From assembly GCF_002860365.1 (NCBI RefSeq), contig NZ_NMWT01000005.1, positions 10,514 to 74,513 of the forward strand: 64,000 nucleotides of DNA. The letters run 5' to 3'. Origin of the DNA: Bifidobacterium parmae (lineage in GTDB: Bacteria; Actinomycetota; Actinomycetes; Actinomycetales; Bifidobacteriaceae). Shown here piece by piece: positions 1 through 8,719 of the stretch; position 1 is the first letter of the stretch, and each line of letters starts with the position of its first letter. The notes under the pieces are model-generated. The model was not told where the DNA came from. It was given only the letters and a program-made list of their open reading frames with translations, and made no database searches. Made by a program: the position numbers and the translations under genes.

Positions 1-421
1 TCGCCAGCGCGATGTTGCCGAGACCGCCGGCGCCGCCTTCCGCGGCGATGAAACGATCGCCCTCATGGCGCAAGTCGGCGAGCTCCTCGCCGGGGTGCTT
101 GGGGGCGCCCTGCGCGCCCTTGGCCGTGAAGATCACGGTGCCGCACGGTACGGGCAGGATCAGATCCTTGCCTTTGACGCCGTCCTTGTTGTCGCCCAGG
201 CCCATCGTGCCGCTGGGCGCCACACGGTGCGGCATGAAACGATAGTCCAGCAGGCTGGTCGCGTTGCGCGTCGCCTCGAAGATGACGGAGCCGCCGTCAC
301 CGCCGTTGCCGCCGTTCGGGCCGGCCAACGGCTTGTACTTCTCACGGCGGATGCCGGCCGAGCCGTTGCCGCCGTCACCGCCCTTGACATGGACGGTCAC
401 TCGATCCACAAAATCACTCAT
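1..421 (-). CDS. obgE: GTPase ObgE/CgtA, N-terminal part (runs off the window)
   Basis: Obg-family GTPase that associates with the 50S subunit during ribosome assembly. Only about 140 N-terminal residues are inside the window. They begin MSDFVDRVTVHVKGGDGGNG and carry the glycine-rich Obg fold: a GGDGGNG motif, a PLAGPNGGNGGDGG segment and an EGGAGGLGN segment, which form the polyproline-II helices typical of this domain. The GTPase domain lies beyond position 1. The ATG at 419-421 has a weak AGGG element about nine bases upstream. It follows rplU and rpmA on the same strand, the usual bacterial order, but a terminator-like hairpin separates it from rpmA. Confidence 0.95.
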   Translation of the reverse strand, partial: MSDFVDRVTVHVKGGDGGNGSAGIRREKYKPLAGPNGGNGGDGGSVIFEATRNATSLLDYRFMPHRVAPSGTMGLGDNKDGVKGKDLILPVPCGTVIFTAKGAQGAPKHPGEELADLRHEGDRFIAAEGGAGGLGNIALA

Positions 422-465
422 AACTGTTAACCCTATCCTGACCCTTGGTTCGGGGCCGTTCCTGC

Positions 466-513
466 TACGCCGGATACTACGCCGGATACTACGCCGGCCG
501 TTACGCCGGATAC
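466..513. repeat. Four tandem 12-bp units in the rpmA-obgE gap
   Basis: Units of TACGCCGGATAC start at 466, 478, 490 and 502. The third is degenerate (TACGCCGGCCGT). They lie between the obgE start and the terminator hairpin, so they are in the 5' untranslated region of any obgE transcript that reads through from rpmA. No start codon with a ribosome binding site suggests translation. Confidence 0.85.
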
Positions 514-514
514 G

Positions 515-544
515 AAAAAGCCGCGTCCTTACGGGCGCGGCTTT
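515..544 (-). terminator. Rho-independent terminator downstream of rplU-rpmA
   Basis: AAAGCCGCG and CGCGGCTTT arms close a hairpin at 517-544. On the minus strand the second arm runs into TTTTT. It lies 33 bases past the rpmA stop, so it should end or attenuate the ribosomal-protein transcript before obgE. Confidence 0.8.
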
Positions 545-576
545 CCGAAACGCTTGTCGCCGAAATGGCTTGTCGC

Positions 577-828
577 TCAGGCGGCGATGACGTCGACGAC
601 CTTGCGGTCACGACGGACGCCGAACTTGACGGAGCCGTCGGTCAGCGCGAACAGGGTGTGATCCTTGCCCATGCCGACGTTCTGGCCCGGGTGGAAGTTG
701 GTGCCACGCTGGCGAACGATGATGTTGCCGGCGACGACGGCTTCACCGCCGAACTTCTTCACACCGAGGTATTGAGGATTTGAATCGCGACCGTTACGCG
801 AGCTGGAAGCACCCTTCTTATGTGCCAT
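577..828 (-). CDS. rpmA: 50S ribosomal protein L27
   Basis: L27 of the large ribosomal subunit, whose N-terminus reaches the peptidyl-transferase centre. The 83 residues start [29 protein letters not shown], the family signature, with the conserved [10 protein letters not shown] and [17 protein letters not shown] segments. The N-terminus is of the ordinary form and has no cleavable Firmicutes-type extension. The gene lies 55 bp after rplU, and a terminator hairpin follows the stop. Confidence 0.98.
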   Translation of the reverse strand: MAHKKGASSSRNGRDSNPQYLGVKKFGGEAVVAGNIIVRQRGTNFHPGQNVGMGKDHTLFALTDGSVKFGVRRDRKVVDVIAA

Positions 829-883
829 GATCGTTTCCTTTCGGTACTAATTAAGCTTTAACGGAAAACCTGCTGTCAAGAAC

Positions 884-1192
884 TCAGGCGATCTCGGTGA
901 CCTTGACCATCGTCAGCTTCTGACGGTGACCCTTGCGGCGGGCGACGCCGGTCTTGTTCTTGTACTTCTGGATGCTGATCTTCGGGCCCTTGGCATCGTC
1001 CTTCACGACCTCGGCCTTGACGGAGATCTTAGCCAGATCAGCGGCGGCGAGGGTGACGTTCGCACCGTCGACAACGAGCGCGACCGGGAATTCCACGGTA
1101 TCGCCCTGCTTGGCGTCGAGACGGTTGACGAGGATGACGTCGCCGACCTCGACCTTTTCCTGATGGCCACCGGCCTTCACAATCGCGTACAT
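884..1192 (-). CDS. rplU: 50S ribosomal protein L21
   Basis: L21 of the large subunit, a 23S rRNA-binding protein. It has 102 residues, the standard length. It begins [18 protein letters not shown] and retains the C-terminal signature ([18 protein letters not shown]). The start has an AAAGGA element five bases upstream of the ATG. It is the first gene of the rplU-rpmA unit. The 166-bp gap to the RNase E/G stop presumably contains the promoter and leader, but I see no convincing autoregulatory structure there. Confidence 0.98.
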   Translation of the reverse strand: MYAIVKAGGHQEKVEVGDVILVNRLDAKQGDTVEFPVALVVDGANVTLAAADLAKISVKAEVVKDDAKGPKISIQKYKNKTGVARRKGHRQKLTMVKVTEIA

Positions 1193-1358
1193 AATCGTTC
1201 CTTTATTGAATTGGCAAGCTTCTTGCCTGACTCACCCGGATATGCCGAGCTCGCGGTCAGACACCAGCAATCAAACGTACACCGACGCGCGGACTAACGC
1301 AACCGTGTTCCGTCCGCGTGTCTGTACGAACTGTGTTATAGGGCCGAAGCGGGCGGGC

Positions 1359-4298
1359 TTACTCCTCACCGCCGGCGGCCACGGCGGCCGCGGCGATCTG
1401 GGCGAGCTTGGCCTTCACGTCCGGCGTGGAGCCGGCCGGCTCCGGCGCAGGGGTCGTGCCGCGGCCGTGCTTGTTCGTCTTGACGAACGGGTCACCGCCG
1501 CGCAACGCGTACGGATCGTCGTAGTCGGCGTTGACGATCGGCTTGTCGTGCAGGATGAAGCCGCGTCCCTTGCAGGTCGGGCACTCCTCGGAGAACGCCT
1601 CCACCAGGCCCTGGCCGATGCGCTTGCGCGTCATCTGCACGAGGCCGAGCGACGTGACCTCCGCCACCTGGTGCTTGGTGCGGTCGCGCGCCAGGCATTC
1701 GACGAGGCGGCGCAGCACGAGGTCGCGGTTGGCCGGCATCACCATGTCGACGTAGTCGATCATGATCATGCCGCCGATGTCGCGCAGGCGCAGCTGGCGC
1801 GCGATCTCCTCGGAGGCTTCGAGGTTGCATCGGGTGACGGTCTCCTCGAGCGACTTGCCGCGGCCGATGAAGCGGCCGGTGTTCACGTCGATCGTGGTCA
1901 TCGCCTCGGTGCGGTCGATGACGATCGAGCCGCCGGACGGCAGGTACACCTGACGTTCCATACCCTTGCGGAGCTGCGAGTCGATCTGCCACTTGTCGAA
2001 CACGTCCTTGCCCTGATGGTCGGCCGGATCCCACTTCTCCAGCTTGTCCTTCAAGTCGGGGGCCATCGTGTCGAGGTACTCCTCGATGCGCTCGTACACC
2101 TTGTCGCCCTCCACGATGAGCTTCGTGAAGTCGTCGTTGAAGATGTCGCGCACGACGCGAATCGCCACGTCCGGCTCGCCCTGCAGCAGCTTCGGGCGCT
2201 TGCCGTGCCAGAACTCCTCGCGCTTGGCGTTGATGCGCTCCCACTGGCGCACGAGGCTCTCCAGATCCTTGACGATCGCCTCCTCGCTCGCTCCCTCGGC
2301 GGCGGTGCGGATGATCACGCCCATGTTCTTCGGCGCGATCTTGGAGACGATGTTCTTGAGGCGGGAGCGTTCGCGCTCCGAAAGCTTGCGGCTCACGCCG
2401 GTCATGCCGCCGGACGGCACGAGCACGAGGAAACGGCCGGCGAGCGTGACCTGTGAGGTCAGACGGGCGCCCTTGTGGCCGATCGGGTCCTTGGTGACCT
2501 GCACGAGCACCGGATCGCCGGACTTGAACGCGAGTTCGATGCGGCGCGGCTGGCCTTCGAGACGCGTCGCATCCCAGTTGACCTCGCCGGCGTACAGCAC
2601 GCCGTTGCGCGCCTGCCCGATGTCGACGAACGCGGCCTCCATGCTCGGCAGCACGTTCTGCACGCGGCCGAGGTACACGTTGCCGACGGTCTGCACCTCC
2701 TGGATGTCGGACACGTAATGCTCGACGAGCACGTTGTCCTCCACGACGGAGATCTGCGTGTGCTGCTCCTTCTCGCGCACGACCATGAGACGTTCGACGT
2801 TCTCGCGGCGCGCGAGGAAGTCCTGTTCCATGAGCTGCGACTGGCGGGAGCGTTCGCGGCGGTTGTCGCGGCGGCGCTGCTTCTTGGCTTCGAGTCGGGT
2901 CGAGCCTTCCACGTCGGTGATCTCGTCGATGTACTGCTGCTTGCGGGAGCGGCGCGCGACGATCTGCTCGTCGTCGCCGCCCTTGCCGCGACGGCGGCGA
3001 CGACGGCGCGTGACCGTCTCCTCCTCGTCGCGGGAGGCGCGCTCGTCGCGGTCCTCATGTTCGTCGGCATCGGCACGTGCGGCGCGCTCGTCGCCGGACG
3101 CCTGGTCGGTCTTGTTGCGACGACGGCGACGGCGACGCGTGCGCGTCTCGTCGGCCGTATCGTCGTTCTCCTCCTCGTCGATCGGACGGTAGGCGATGTC
3201 GTCGAGTTCGAGGTCCTCCTCGATCTGTTCGACTTCGGCGGCGGCGCGGCGTTCCTGCGCGTTGAGACGGCGGTTGCGGCCGCGGCGCGTGCGCGTCGAG
3301 CCGGACTCCTCGTCCTGCGGCTCGACGCCGTCGCGCTCGGCATCACGCGTGTCGGATTCGTCGCGGTCGGCGTCCGCGTCGCCGCCGCGGGCATCGCCGT
3401 CGGAGCGGTCGGCACGGTCGGCACGGCGACGGCGGCGCGTGCGACGGCCCTCGCGGGAGCCGCCTTCGCGCTCGTCGTCACGGTCGGTGTCACCGCCGCG
3501 ATCGTCGCGGGACTCCGCGTCGTCGTCATCGTCGTCGTTCGCGGCCGGCGCGCCGACCGGCAGCACGGGCTCCTGGAACAGCAGGGACGTCATCGGCTTG
3601 GCGCGGCGGCCGCCGTTGCGGTCATCGCGATCGTGGATCGGCAGCACGTCGAGCAGCTCCTCGGCGCGTTCCAGCTGATCGTCGTCGTCATCGTCGCGGC
3701 GGGCGCGGCGGGAACGGTCGTAGCGCATGTCATCGTCGTCATCGTCGTAGTCGTCGCGGATGGCGCGGCGACGACGCGCACGGGACGGACGCTCGTACTC
3801 GTCGTCATCATCGTCGCGCACGGCACGGCGGCGACGCGACGGACGCTCGACGAGCTCGTCGTCATCGTCGTAGCGTGCGCGGCGGCGACGCGACGGACGC
3901 TCATCGCCGCGCTCGTCGTCGTCATCGTCGGAAAGACGCGCACGACGGCGCGAGCGGGACGGACGCTCGTCGACGTCGTCGCGTTCGTCGCGGGCGACGC
4001 GGCGACGACGCGAGCGCACGGGCGTCTCATCGTCGTCATCGTCGATCCGCGTCACGGGCGACGCGGCATCGTCCGACGGTTGGTCGGCGATCGGCAGCTT
4101 CGGCTCCTCGAACATCGGCGAGGAATGGTCCTCGACTTTCAGCTCGAGCGACGCACCGGCGGCGCCGGCACCACGCACCACGCGACGGCCGCCGCGGCGA
4201 CGACGGGACGGCGTGGAGGACGATTCGGAAGCGGATTCGGGTACGTTGATGTTCAGGGCGCCGACCTCGTCGGCCCCATCGTTGTTCACAGTGGGCAC
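1359..4298 (-). CDS. rne: Ribonuclease E/G family endoribonuclease with a long acidic/basic N-terminal tail
   Basis: Single-strand-specific endoribonuclease for rRNA maturation and mRNA decay. The catalytic half starts near residue 515. It has an S1 RNA-binding domain (GNVYLGRVQNVLPSMEAAFVDIG), two Asp-bearing segments matching the metal-binding residues of RNase E (TIDVNTGRF near 805, MIMIDYVDM near 850) and the zinc-link CPTCKGRGF near 905. About the first 450 residues are low-complexity stretches of DDDD and RRRR, an N-terminal extension as in other actinobacterial RNase E/G proteins. The GTG at 4298 is chosen because GAGGAG lies four bases upstream; an in-frame ATG six codons earlier (4316) has no such site. 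It is co-oriented with rplU, and its product would cut the same class of transcripts. Confidence 0.93.
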   Translation of the reverse strand: MPTVNNDGADEVGALNINVPESASESSSTPSRRRRGGRRVVRGAGAAGASLELKVEDHSSPMFEEPKLPIADQPSDDAASPVTRIDDDDDETPVRSRRRRVARDERDDVDERPSRSRRRARLSDDDDDERGDERPSRRRRARYDDDDELVERPSRRRRAVRDDDDDEYERPSRARRRRAIRDDYDDDDDDMRYDRSRRARRDDDDDDQLERAEELLDVLPIHDRDDRNGGRRAKPMTSLLFQEPVLPVGAPAANDDDDDDAESRDDRGGDTDRDDEREGGSREGRRTRRRRRADRADRSDGDARGGDADADRDESDTRDAERDGVEPQDEESGSTRTRRGRNRRLNAQERRAAAEVEQIEEDLELDDIAYRPIDEEENDDTADETRTRRRRRRRNKTDQASGDERAARADADEHEDRDERASRDEEETVTRRRRRRRGKGGDDEQIVARRSRKQQYIDEITDVEGSTRLEAKKQRRRDNRRERSRQSQLMEQDFLARRENVERLMVVREKEQHTQISVVEDNVLVEHYVSDIQEVQTVGNVYLGRVQNVLPSMEAAFVDIGQARNGVLYAGEVNWDATRLEGQPRRIELAFKSGDPVLVQVTKDPIGHKGARLTSQVTLAGRFLVLVPSGGMTGVSRKLSERERSRLKNIVSKIAPKNMGVIIRTAAEGASEEAIVKDLESLVRQWERINAKREEFWHGKRPKLLQGEPDVAIRVVRDIFNDDFTKLIVEGDKVYERIEEYLDTMAPDLKDKLEKWDPADHQGKDVFDKWQIDSQLRKGMERQVYLPSGGSIVIDRTEAMTTIDVNTGRFIGRGKSLEETVTRCNLEASEEIARQLRLRDIGGMIMIDYVDMVMPANRDLVLRRLVECLARDRTKHQVAEVTSLGLVQMTRKRIGQGLVEAFSEECPTCKGRGFILHDKPIVNADYDDPYALRGGDPFVKTNKHGRGTTPAPEPAGSTPDVKAKLAQIAAAAVAAGGEE

Positions 4299-4628
4299 GA
4301 TGCTCCTCGCCGGCATGCTGCATCATGCCAGCCTTACTCAGGGCTCACTGCGGCTGTCACACCACGCTCTCACCGTGGCCGCGCATCGGTTGCGCCCGCA
4401 GAAGCAAATCCAGTCAAAGTCTGTGCGGCTCGGACGGCGGACACCGGCGCTCGCGCGGAGATTCGGGGGGAAAGACCCGATGCGAGGGGATCGACGCCAT
4501 CTGGCACGTCGGCGGCTTGCAGAACCGCCATCCTTAAGTATGCCACAACTTTGACCGGGCTGCGTTCACCCACGGCCCACGGCTTGGCTCATGGCTCGGA
4601 CGGACCGACGGCCGAGCCGCCACAGAGC
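4299..4628. other. Gap between dapE and RNase E/G; presumed promoter region
   Basis: About 330 bases with no supported gene. Both flanking genes are on the minus strand, so the RNase E/G promoter and leader must lie here. I see no strong hairpin with a T-run and no repeat. Short reading frames here are mirror products of GC-rich sequence. Confidence 0.5.
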
Positions 4629-5834
4629 TCAGACGAGCCAGGCGAGGAGGATGTCGGCGAGGAGGGGAAGCTCGGAGGCGGGCAGCTGTTCGTCGTGCTT
4701 GTGGGCGAGCAGCGGATCGCCGGCGCCGAGGTTCACCGCGGGGATGCCGAGCTGCGAGAACCGGGCCACATCGGTCCACCCGAGTTTCGCAAGCGGCTCG
4801 CGGCCGGTGCGTTCGCGCACCAGATCGGCAAGGGAGACGGCGAGCGGCGCGTCCATGCCCGGACGGGCGGACGGCGACTCGTCCTTCATCTCGATGCCGT
4901 AGCCCTCGAACACGCCGCCGGTGGCGACATGCTCGCCGTTGCCGAGTTCGGCACCCGCGTCGGCGCCCATCATGAGGGCCTTCGCCTCGGCCAGCGTCTT
5001 GTCCGGGGCGAACCGGTAGTTGACGTGCACGCGGCACTCGTCGGGAATCACGTTCGTGCCCTTGCCGCCGGAGATGAGCGTGGCGTTGAGGCCCTCGCGG
5101 TAGACGAGGCCGTCCACCTCCACGTCCGCCGGCTCGTAGGCGGCGAGACGGTTGAGGATGCCGGCCGCCTTGTGGATCGCGTTCTCGCCCATCCACGCGC
5201 GGGCGGAGTGCGCTGCCACGCCGTGCGTGACCACGTCGAAGCGGATCGTGCCGTTGCAACCGCCCTCGATGCCGCAGTTGGTCGGCTCGCCGATGATCGC
5301 GAAATCGCCTGCGATCCAGTCGGGGTGGCTTTCGACGACCTTCCTCAGGCCGTTCTTCTCGGCGGCGACCTCCTCGTGGTCGTAGAACACGAACGTGAGG
5401 TCGGCCTTCGGGGTGGTCTCGGGCGTGGAGCCGTCGAGCGTGGCGGCGAGATGGAGCATGACCGCGTCGGACGCCTTCATATCGGTGGCGCCGCGGCCCC
5501 ACAGCACACGTTCTCCGGGGTGCGCGGCGGCCACGTCCCCGCGGATGAGCGGATCGCCGGGTTCGAGCCACTTCGGCGGGAAGTTGTCGATGACCGGCAC
5601 CGTGTCGATGTGCCCGGCGAGAATCACGCGACTCGGCCTGCCGAACGCGGTCGAGGCGACGATCGTATCGCCGTGGCGTCGCACGTCGAGATGCGGGTAT
5701 TCCTTGAGGAACGCCTCGATGTCGTCGGCGAGCGCGGTCTCGTCGTCGCTGACGGAGTACACGCCCATGATCTGGTCGAGCAGGGATTCGAGCTGTTCGC
5801 CGCGCGGCGCGGCGGTGTTCAGGGAAAGCGTCAT
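4629..5834 (-). CDS. dapE: Succinyl-diaminopimelate desuccinylase (M20 family)
   Basis: Zinc hydrolase removing succinate from N-succinyl-LL-2,6-diaminopimelate in lysine and peptidoglycan precursor synthesis. M20 metal-site segments are in order: GHIDTVP, WGRGATDMKASDAVML, YDHEEV (the catalytic Glu pair) and IIGEPTN. A dimerisation domain follows, with HGVAAHSARAWMGENAIHKA. From the chosen ATG it is 401 residues, somewhat longer than Gram-negative DapE (about 375). The ATG at 5834 (MTLSLNTAAP) has AGG nine bases upstream; earlier in-frame ATGs at 5843 and 5921 are possible but poorly supported. It links to lysA, hom and thrB further on. It is divergent from the AEC transporter gene. Confidence 0.9.
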   Translation of the reverse strand: MTLSLNTAAPRGEQLESLLDQIMGVYSVSDDETALADDIEAFLKEYPHLDVRRHGDTIVASTAFGRPSRVILAGHIDTVPVIDNFPPKWLEPGDPLIRGDVAAAHPGERVLWGRGATDMKASDAVMLHLAATLDGSTPETTPKADLTFVFYDHEEVAAEKNGLRKVVESHPDWIAGDFAIIGEPTNCGIEGGCNGTIRFDVVTHGVAAHSARAWMGENAIHKAAGILNRLAAYEPADVEVDGLVYREGLNATLISGGKGTNVIPDECRVHVNYRFAPDKTLAEAKALMMGADAGAELGNGEHVATGGVFEGYGIEMKDESPSARPGMDAPLAVSLADLVRERTGREPLAKLGWTDVARFSQLGIPAVNLGAGDPLLAHKHDEQLPASELPLLADILLAWLV

Positions 5835-5983
5835 GCCGACCATCCTAACGGCGGGGCGTGGAATGTGATTCCTCTTACCATTGGGTGAGATTTCACGGCC
5901 GCGCGCACGGTTCTGTGCCACACTCTAGATGACGATTCACAAGGAATCACGAGGAATCACGAGGAAAGAGGGTCTTCACGGGT

Positions 5984-6928
5984 ATGCCTGGTCTGTTGAG
6001 CGCGATGCAGGGGTTCTGCGTCATCGGCATCGTGATTTTCGTGGGCTATGTGGCGGCGCGCATGCGCATCGGCGGTCCGAGCGCGCAGATGGTGCTCAAC
6101 CGCTTCTCGTTCTTCGTGTCGAGCCCGTGCCTGATGTTCGCGATCCTGTCGAAGGAGCCGATCTTCGACATCTTCCACCCGTCGATCATCGTGGCGTTCC
6201 TGTCGGCCATGCTCGTCGGCGTCGTGTTCCTCATCCTCAACCGCATGTTCTTCCATCTGAAGGCCCCGGATGCGACGATCGGCGCGTTGAACTCGCTGTA
6301 CCTGAACTCGAACAACATCGGCCTGCCGGTGGCCACGTACATCCTCGGCAACGGCGCGCTCGTCGCCCCGATCCTCGTCATGCAGCAGGCGCTGTTCACG
6401 CCGATCGGCCTGACGGTGCTCGACGTGACGACGAAGGGCAAGGTCTCGCTCAAGGAGATCGCGAAGCAGCCGCTGCACCAGCCGCTGCTCATCGGCTCGC
6501 TGCTCGGCATCGTGGTCTCCGCGTTGAACGCGAAGCTGGGCTGGTTCCCCGTGCCGAACTACATCTACGATCCGATCAACATGATCGGCGAGTCGGCGGT
6601 GCCGATGATCCTGATGGCGTTCGGCATGTCGCTGCACGGCACGCGGCCGCTGCAGCAGAAGGGCGACATCCCGGCGATCTTCACGGTGGCGGCGTTGAAG
6701 AACGTCGTGATGCCGGTCATCGCGTTCCTGCTCGCCTACTTCATGATGGGCTTCCGCGGCCCGGAGCTGTACGCGTGCGTCGTGCTCGCCGCCCTGCCGA
6801 CCGGCCAGAACGTGTACAACTACGCGGCCCGCTACAACGTCGGTCTCACGTTCGCGAGGGACGGCATCCTGATGAGCACGATGACCAGCCCGGTCTTCAT
6901 CGCGATCATCGCGGCGCTGCTGAGCTGA
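5984..6928 (+). CDS. AEC-family (auxin efflux carrier-like) membrane transporter
   Basis: Integral membrane permease of the AEC family, which exports or exchanges small organic acids such as malate. The 314 residues show about ten hydrophobic segments in the family's two five-helix halves. The crossover motifs are visible: LNSNNIGLPVATYILG in the first half and ALPTGQNVYNYAARY in the second. The short leader contains GGAATCACGA repeated in tandem just upstream. The 3' end overlaps the convergent HAD phosphatase gene by 23 bp. The substrate cannot be inferred. Confidence 0.85.
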   Translation: MPGLLSAMQGFCVIGIVIFVGYVAARMRIGGPSAQMVLNRFSFFVSSPCLMFAILSKEPIFDIFHPSIIVAFLSAMLVGVVFLILNRMFFHLKAPDATIGALNSLYLNSNNIGLPVATYILGNGALVAPILVMQQALFTPIGLTVLDVTTKGKVSLKEIAKQPLHQPLLIGSLLGIVVSALNAKLGWFPVPNYIYDPINMIGESAVPMILMAFGMSLHGTRPLQQKGDIPAIFTVAALKNVVMPVIAFLLAYFMMGFRGPELYACVVLAALPTGQNVYNYAARYNVGLTFARDGILMSTMTSPVFIAIIAALLS

Positions 6929-7652
6929 GCCGCGCCAGGTCGATTCCCTCCAGCGACTCCACGATCGGGCATCCGAGGTCGCGCGGAAGCGGCACGCGCG
7001 CGCACGCCTCGACGCCGACCGCCTGCGCTCCGGCGGCGAGCGCGGCCGTGAGCCCTCCGGCCGAATCCTCGAAGACGAGGCAGTAGCGCGGGTCGGCGCC
7101 GGCCAGCCGTGCGCCGGCGAGGTAGGGCGCGGGGTCGGGTTTGTGCGCGAGCCCGTCGTCGCCGGCGACCAGTCCCGCGAACACGCCGGCGGGCGCGGCG
7201 GCGATGACGCGTTCCCCGAGCGAGCGGGGCGATCCGGTGACGAGCACGGACGGCACGGATGCGGCCCGCAGGGCGAGCATCAGATCCCACGCTCCCGGCG
7301 TCCACGGGATGGAGGAGCCGCCCGCGCCGCGATCCGCCCCGCTCCCCGCGCCCGCCTCGTACATGGCGGTCACGTCGGCGACGAGTCCCCGTATCACCGT
7401 TTCGGCGCTCTCCCCCACGCCGGCCTCGCGCAGGACGCGCGCGCAGACGGGCAGCGGCGCGGCGGTCATCGCGCGGCTCAACGCGTCGCTCCAGGCGACG
7501 CCGTGGCGTTCGGCGCACCGGCGTTCGGCCTCCACCCACATCGGGTCGGAGTCGACGAGCGTGCCGTCGAGGTCCCACAGCACGGCCCGCGTCTCGTATG
7601 TGTGGCCGCCCACGGTGATGGCGATGCGCGGCGTGGCGTCTGTCCCGTTCAT
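6906..7652 (-). CDS. HAD-superfamily phosphatase (beta-phosphoglucomutase/phosphatase-like)
   Basis: Cytosolic HAD hydrolase, probably a sugar-phosphate or nucleotide phosphatase. Motif I is LWDLDGTLVDSD (nucleophile Asp), motif II is VLVTGSPRS, motif III is the Lys in HKPDPAPYL and motif IV is VFEDSAGGL. An alpha-helical cap sits between motifs I and II, as in subfamily IA. It is 248 residues. The ATG at 7652 is preceded by AAAGGA five bases away, which fixes the start. It is 50 bp after the AraC regulator gene, possibly cotranscribed, and convergent with and overlapping the AEC gene. Confidence 0.85.
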   Translation of the reverse strand: MNGTDATPRIAITVGGHTYETRAVLWDLDGTLVDSDPMWVEAERRCAERHGVAWSDALSRAMTAAPLPVCARVLREAGVGESAETVIRGLVADVTAMYEAGAGSGADRGAGGSSIPWTPGAWDLMLALRAASVPSVLVTGSPRSLGERVIAAAPAGVFAGLVAGDDGLAHKPDPAPYLAGARLAGADPRYCLVFEDSAGGLTAALAAGAQAVGVEACARVPLPRDLGCPIVESLEGIDLARLSSAAPR

Positions 7653-7702
7653 GTCGTTCCTTTCCGTGGGCCGCATGCCGCCAGTCACGACGGTCACACC
7701 GG

Positions 7703-8614
7703 TCACGCCGCGGATTCCGCCGGTTCCGTCGCCGTCCTGCCGCCGCGGCGGAACGCCAGCGGCGATACCCCGGTCCTGCGTTTGAACGCGGCGCACAGCA
7801 CGGACGGCGAGGAGAACCCGCATGTGGCGCAGATCTCCTTCAGCCCCGCGTCCGTGTTGGCGAGCAGGTACTGTGCGGCGTCGATGCGCGCCTGCATGAC
7901 GTAGGCGTGCGGCGTGTATCCGGTCTGCGCCTTGAACACGCGGATGAAGTTGTATTCGCCCATGTAGGCGAGCGCCGCCAGGTCGGCGACGGGCAGCGGC
8001 TCGTCGAGGTGCCGGCCGATGTATGCGACGACGCGGCGGATGTCGTCCTGCTCCTGCCGCCGTTCCGCCTCGATCGTGTTCTCGGGGGCCAGCATCTCGC
8101 ACAGGATGTCGTTGATGGTCTTGCCGAGGACGGGCTCGCAGATGCGTTCCCCGTCGGCGAACACCTCGTGGATGCGCGCCAGCCGGTTGATCGCGTACGC
8201 GGGGTTCCTCAGCGCGAAGGCCGTGCCCAACCGGGCGTGGATCGCGTCGTAGTACGGCCGCGCCGCCTTCCCGTCGAAGTGCAGCCACAGCACGTCGCTT
8301 TCCTCCAGCGCCCGGTAGTAGTGGTACGCGTAGCAGTCGAGCAGCGCGAAATCGCCGGCGTGCGCGAGGCTTTCCTCCTTCCCCTCCCCGGTGCGGAACG
8401 TGAACGACCCGCTGTTGAGGTACATGATGAGGAAGCTGTCGTAGGCGGCGCGTTCGGTGGTGTGGCCCGGCCGGTAGCGGTACAGTCCGGTCTGCAGCGG
8501 GTAGAGGAACGTGTCGCGCGCGACGAGGCTGGGCGTGTGCACGTAGTAGTCGTAGCTGTCGGCCCATACGAGGTGTTCGGCCGCGTCGGCGTATTCGATC
8601 TCGTTGATGTCCAT
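7703..8614 (-). CDS. AraC-family transcriptional regulator
   Basis: Sugar-type AraC regulator of 303 residues. The N-terminal cupin-like effector region includes TFLYPLQTGLYRYRPG. The C-terminal AraC domain has two HTH motifs (ADLAALAYMGEYNFIRVFKAQ near 225-245 and LKEICATCGFSSPSVLCAAFKR near 260-280). The protein is clearly paralogous to the regulator at 18098-18976: they share the FLYPL..G..RY, DSFL, GSF, GDFAL.DCYA and LW.HFDG blocks. It sits immediately downstream of the GH35 gene, so a role in controlling that locus is likely (inference). Confidence 0.9.
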   Translation of the reverse strand: MDINEIEYADAAEHLVWADSYDYYVHTPSLVARDTFLYPLQTGLYRYRPGHTTERAAYDSFLIMYLNSGSFTFRTGEGKEESLAHAGDFALLDCYAYHYYRALEESDVLWLHFDGKAARPYYDAIHARLGTAFALRNPAYAINRLARIHEVFADGERICEPVLGKTINDILCEMLAPENTIEAERRQEQDDIRRVVAYIGRHLDEPLPVADLAALAYMGEYNFIRVFKAQTGYTPHAYVMQARIDAAQYLLANTDAGLKEICATCGFSSPSVLCAAFKRRTGVSPLAFRRGGRTATEPAESAA

Positions 8615-8719
8615 CGGCCAGCCTCCTCGCTCTCCCGCGTCGCACCGGTTTCCCAGTGTAGCGCGGGGAGCGGGAGGCCGGCCTTGCGCGGTCTCGCGCT
8701 GGTGGCGCCGCCCGGCCGG

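Noticed and set aside
2475-5888. Very long open frame on the plus strand opposite RNase E/G and dapE
   Set aside because: Its translation is a Val/Ala/Arg mirror of the acidic/basic coding strand, has no domain, and both opposite-strand genes are clear families.
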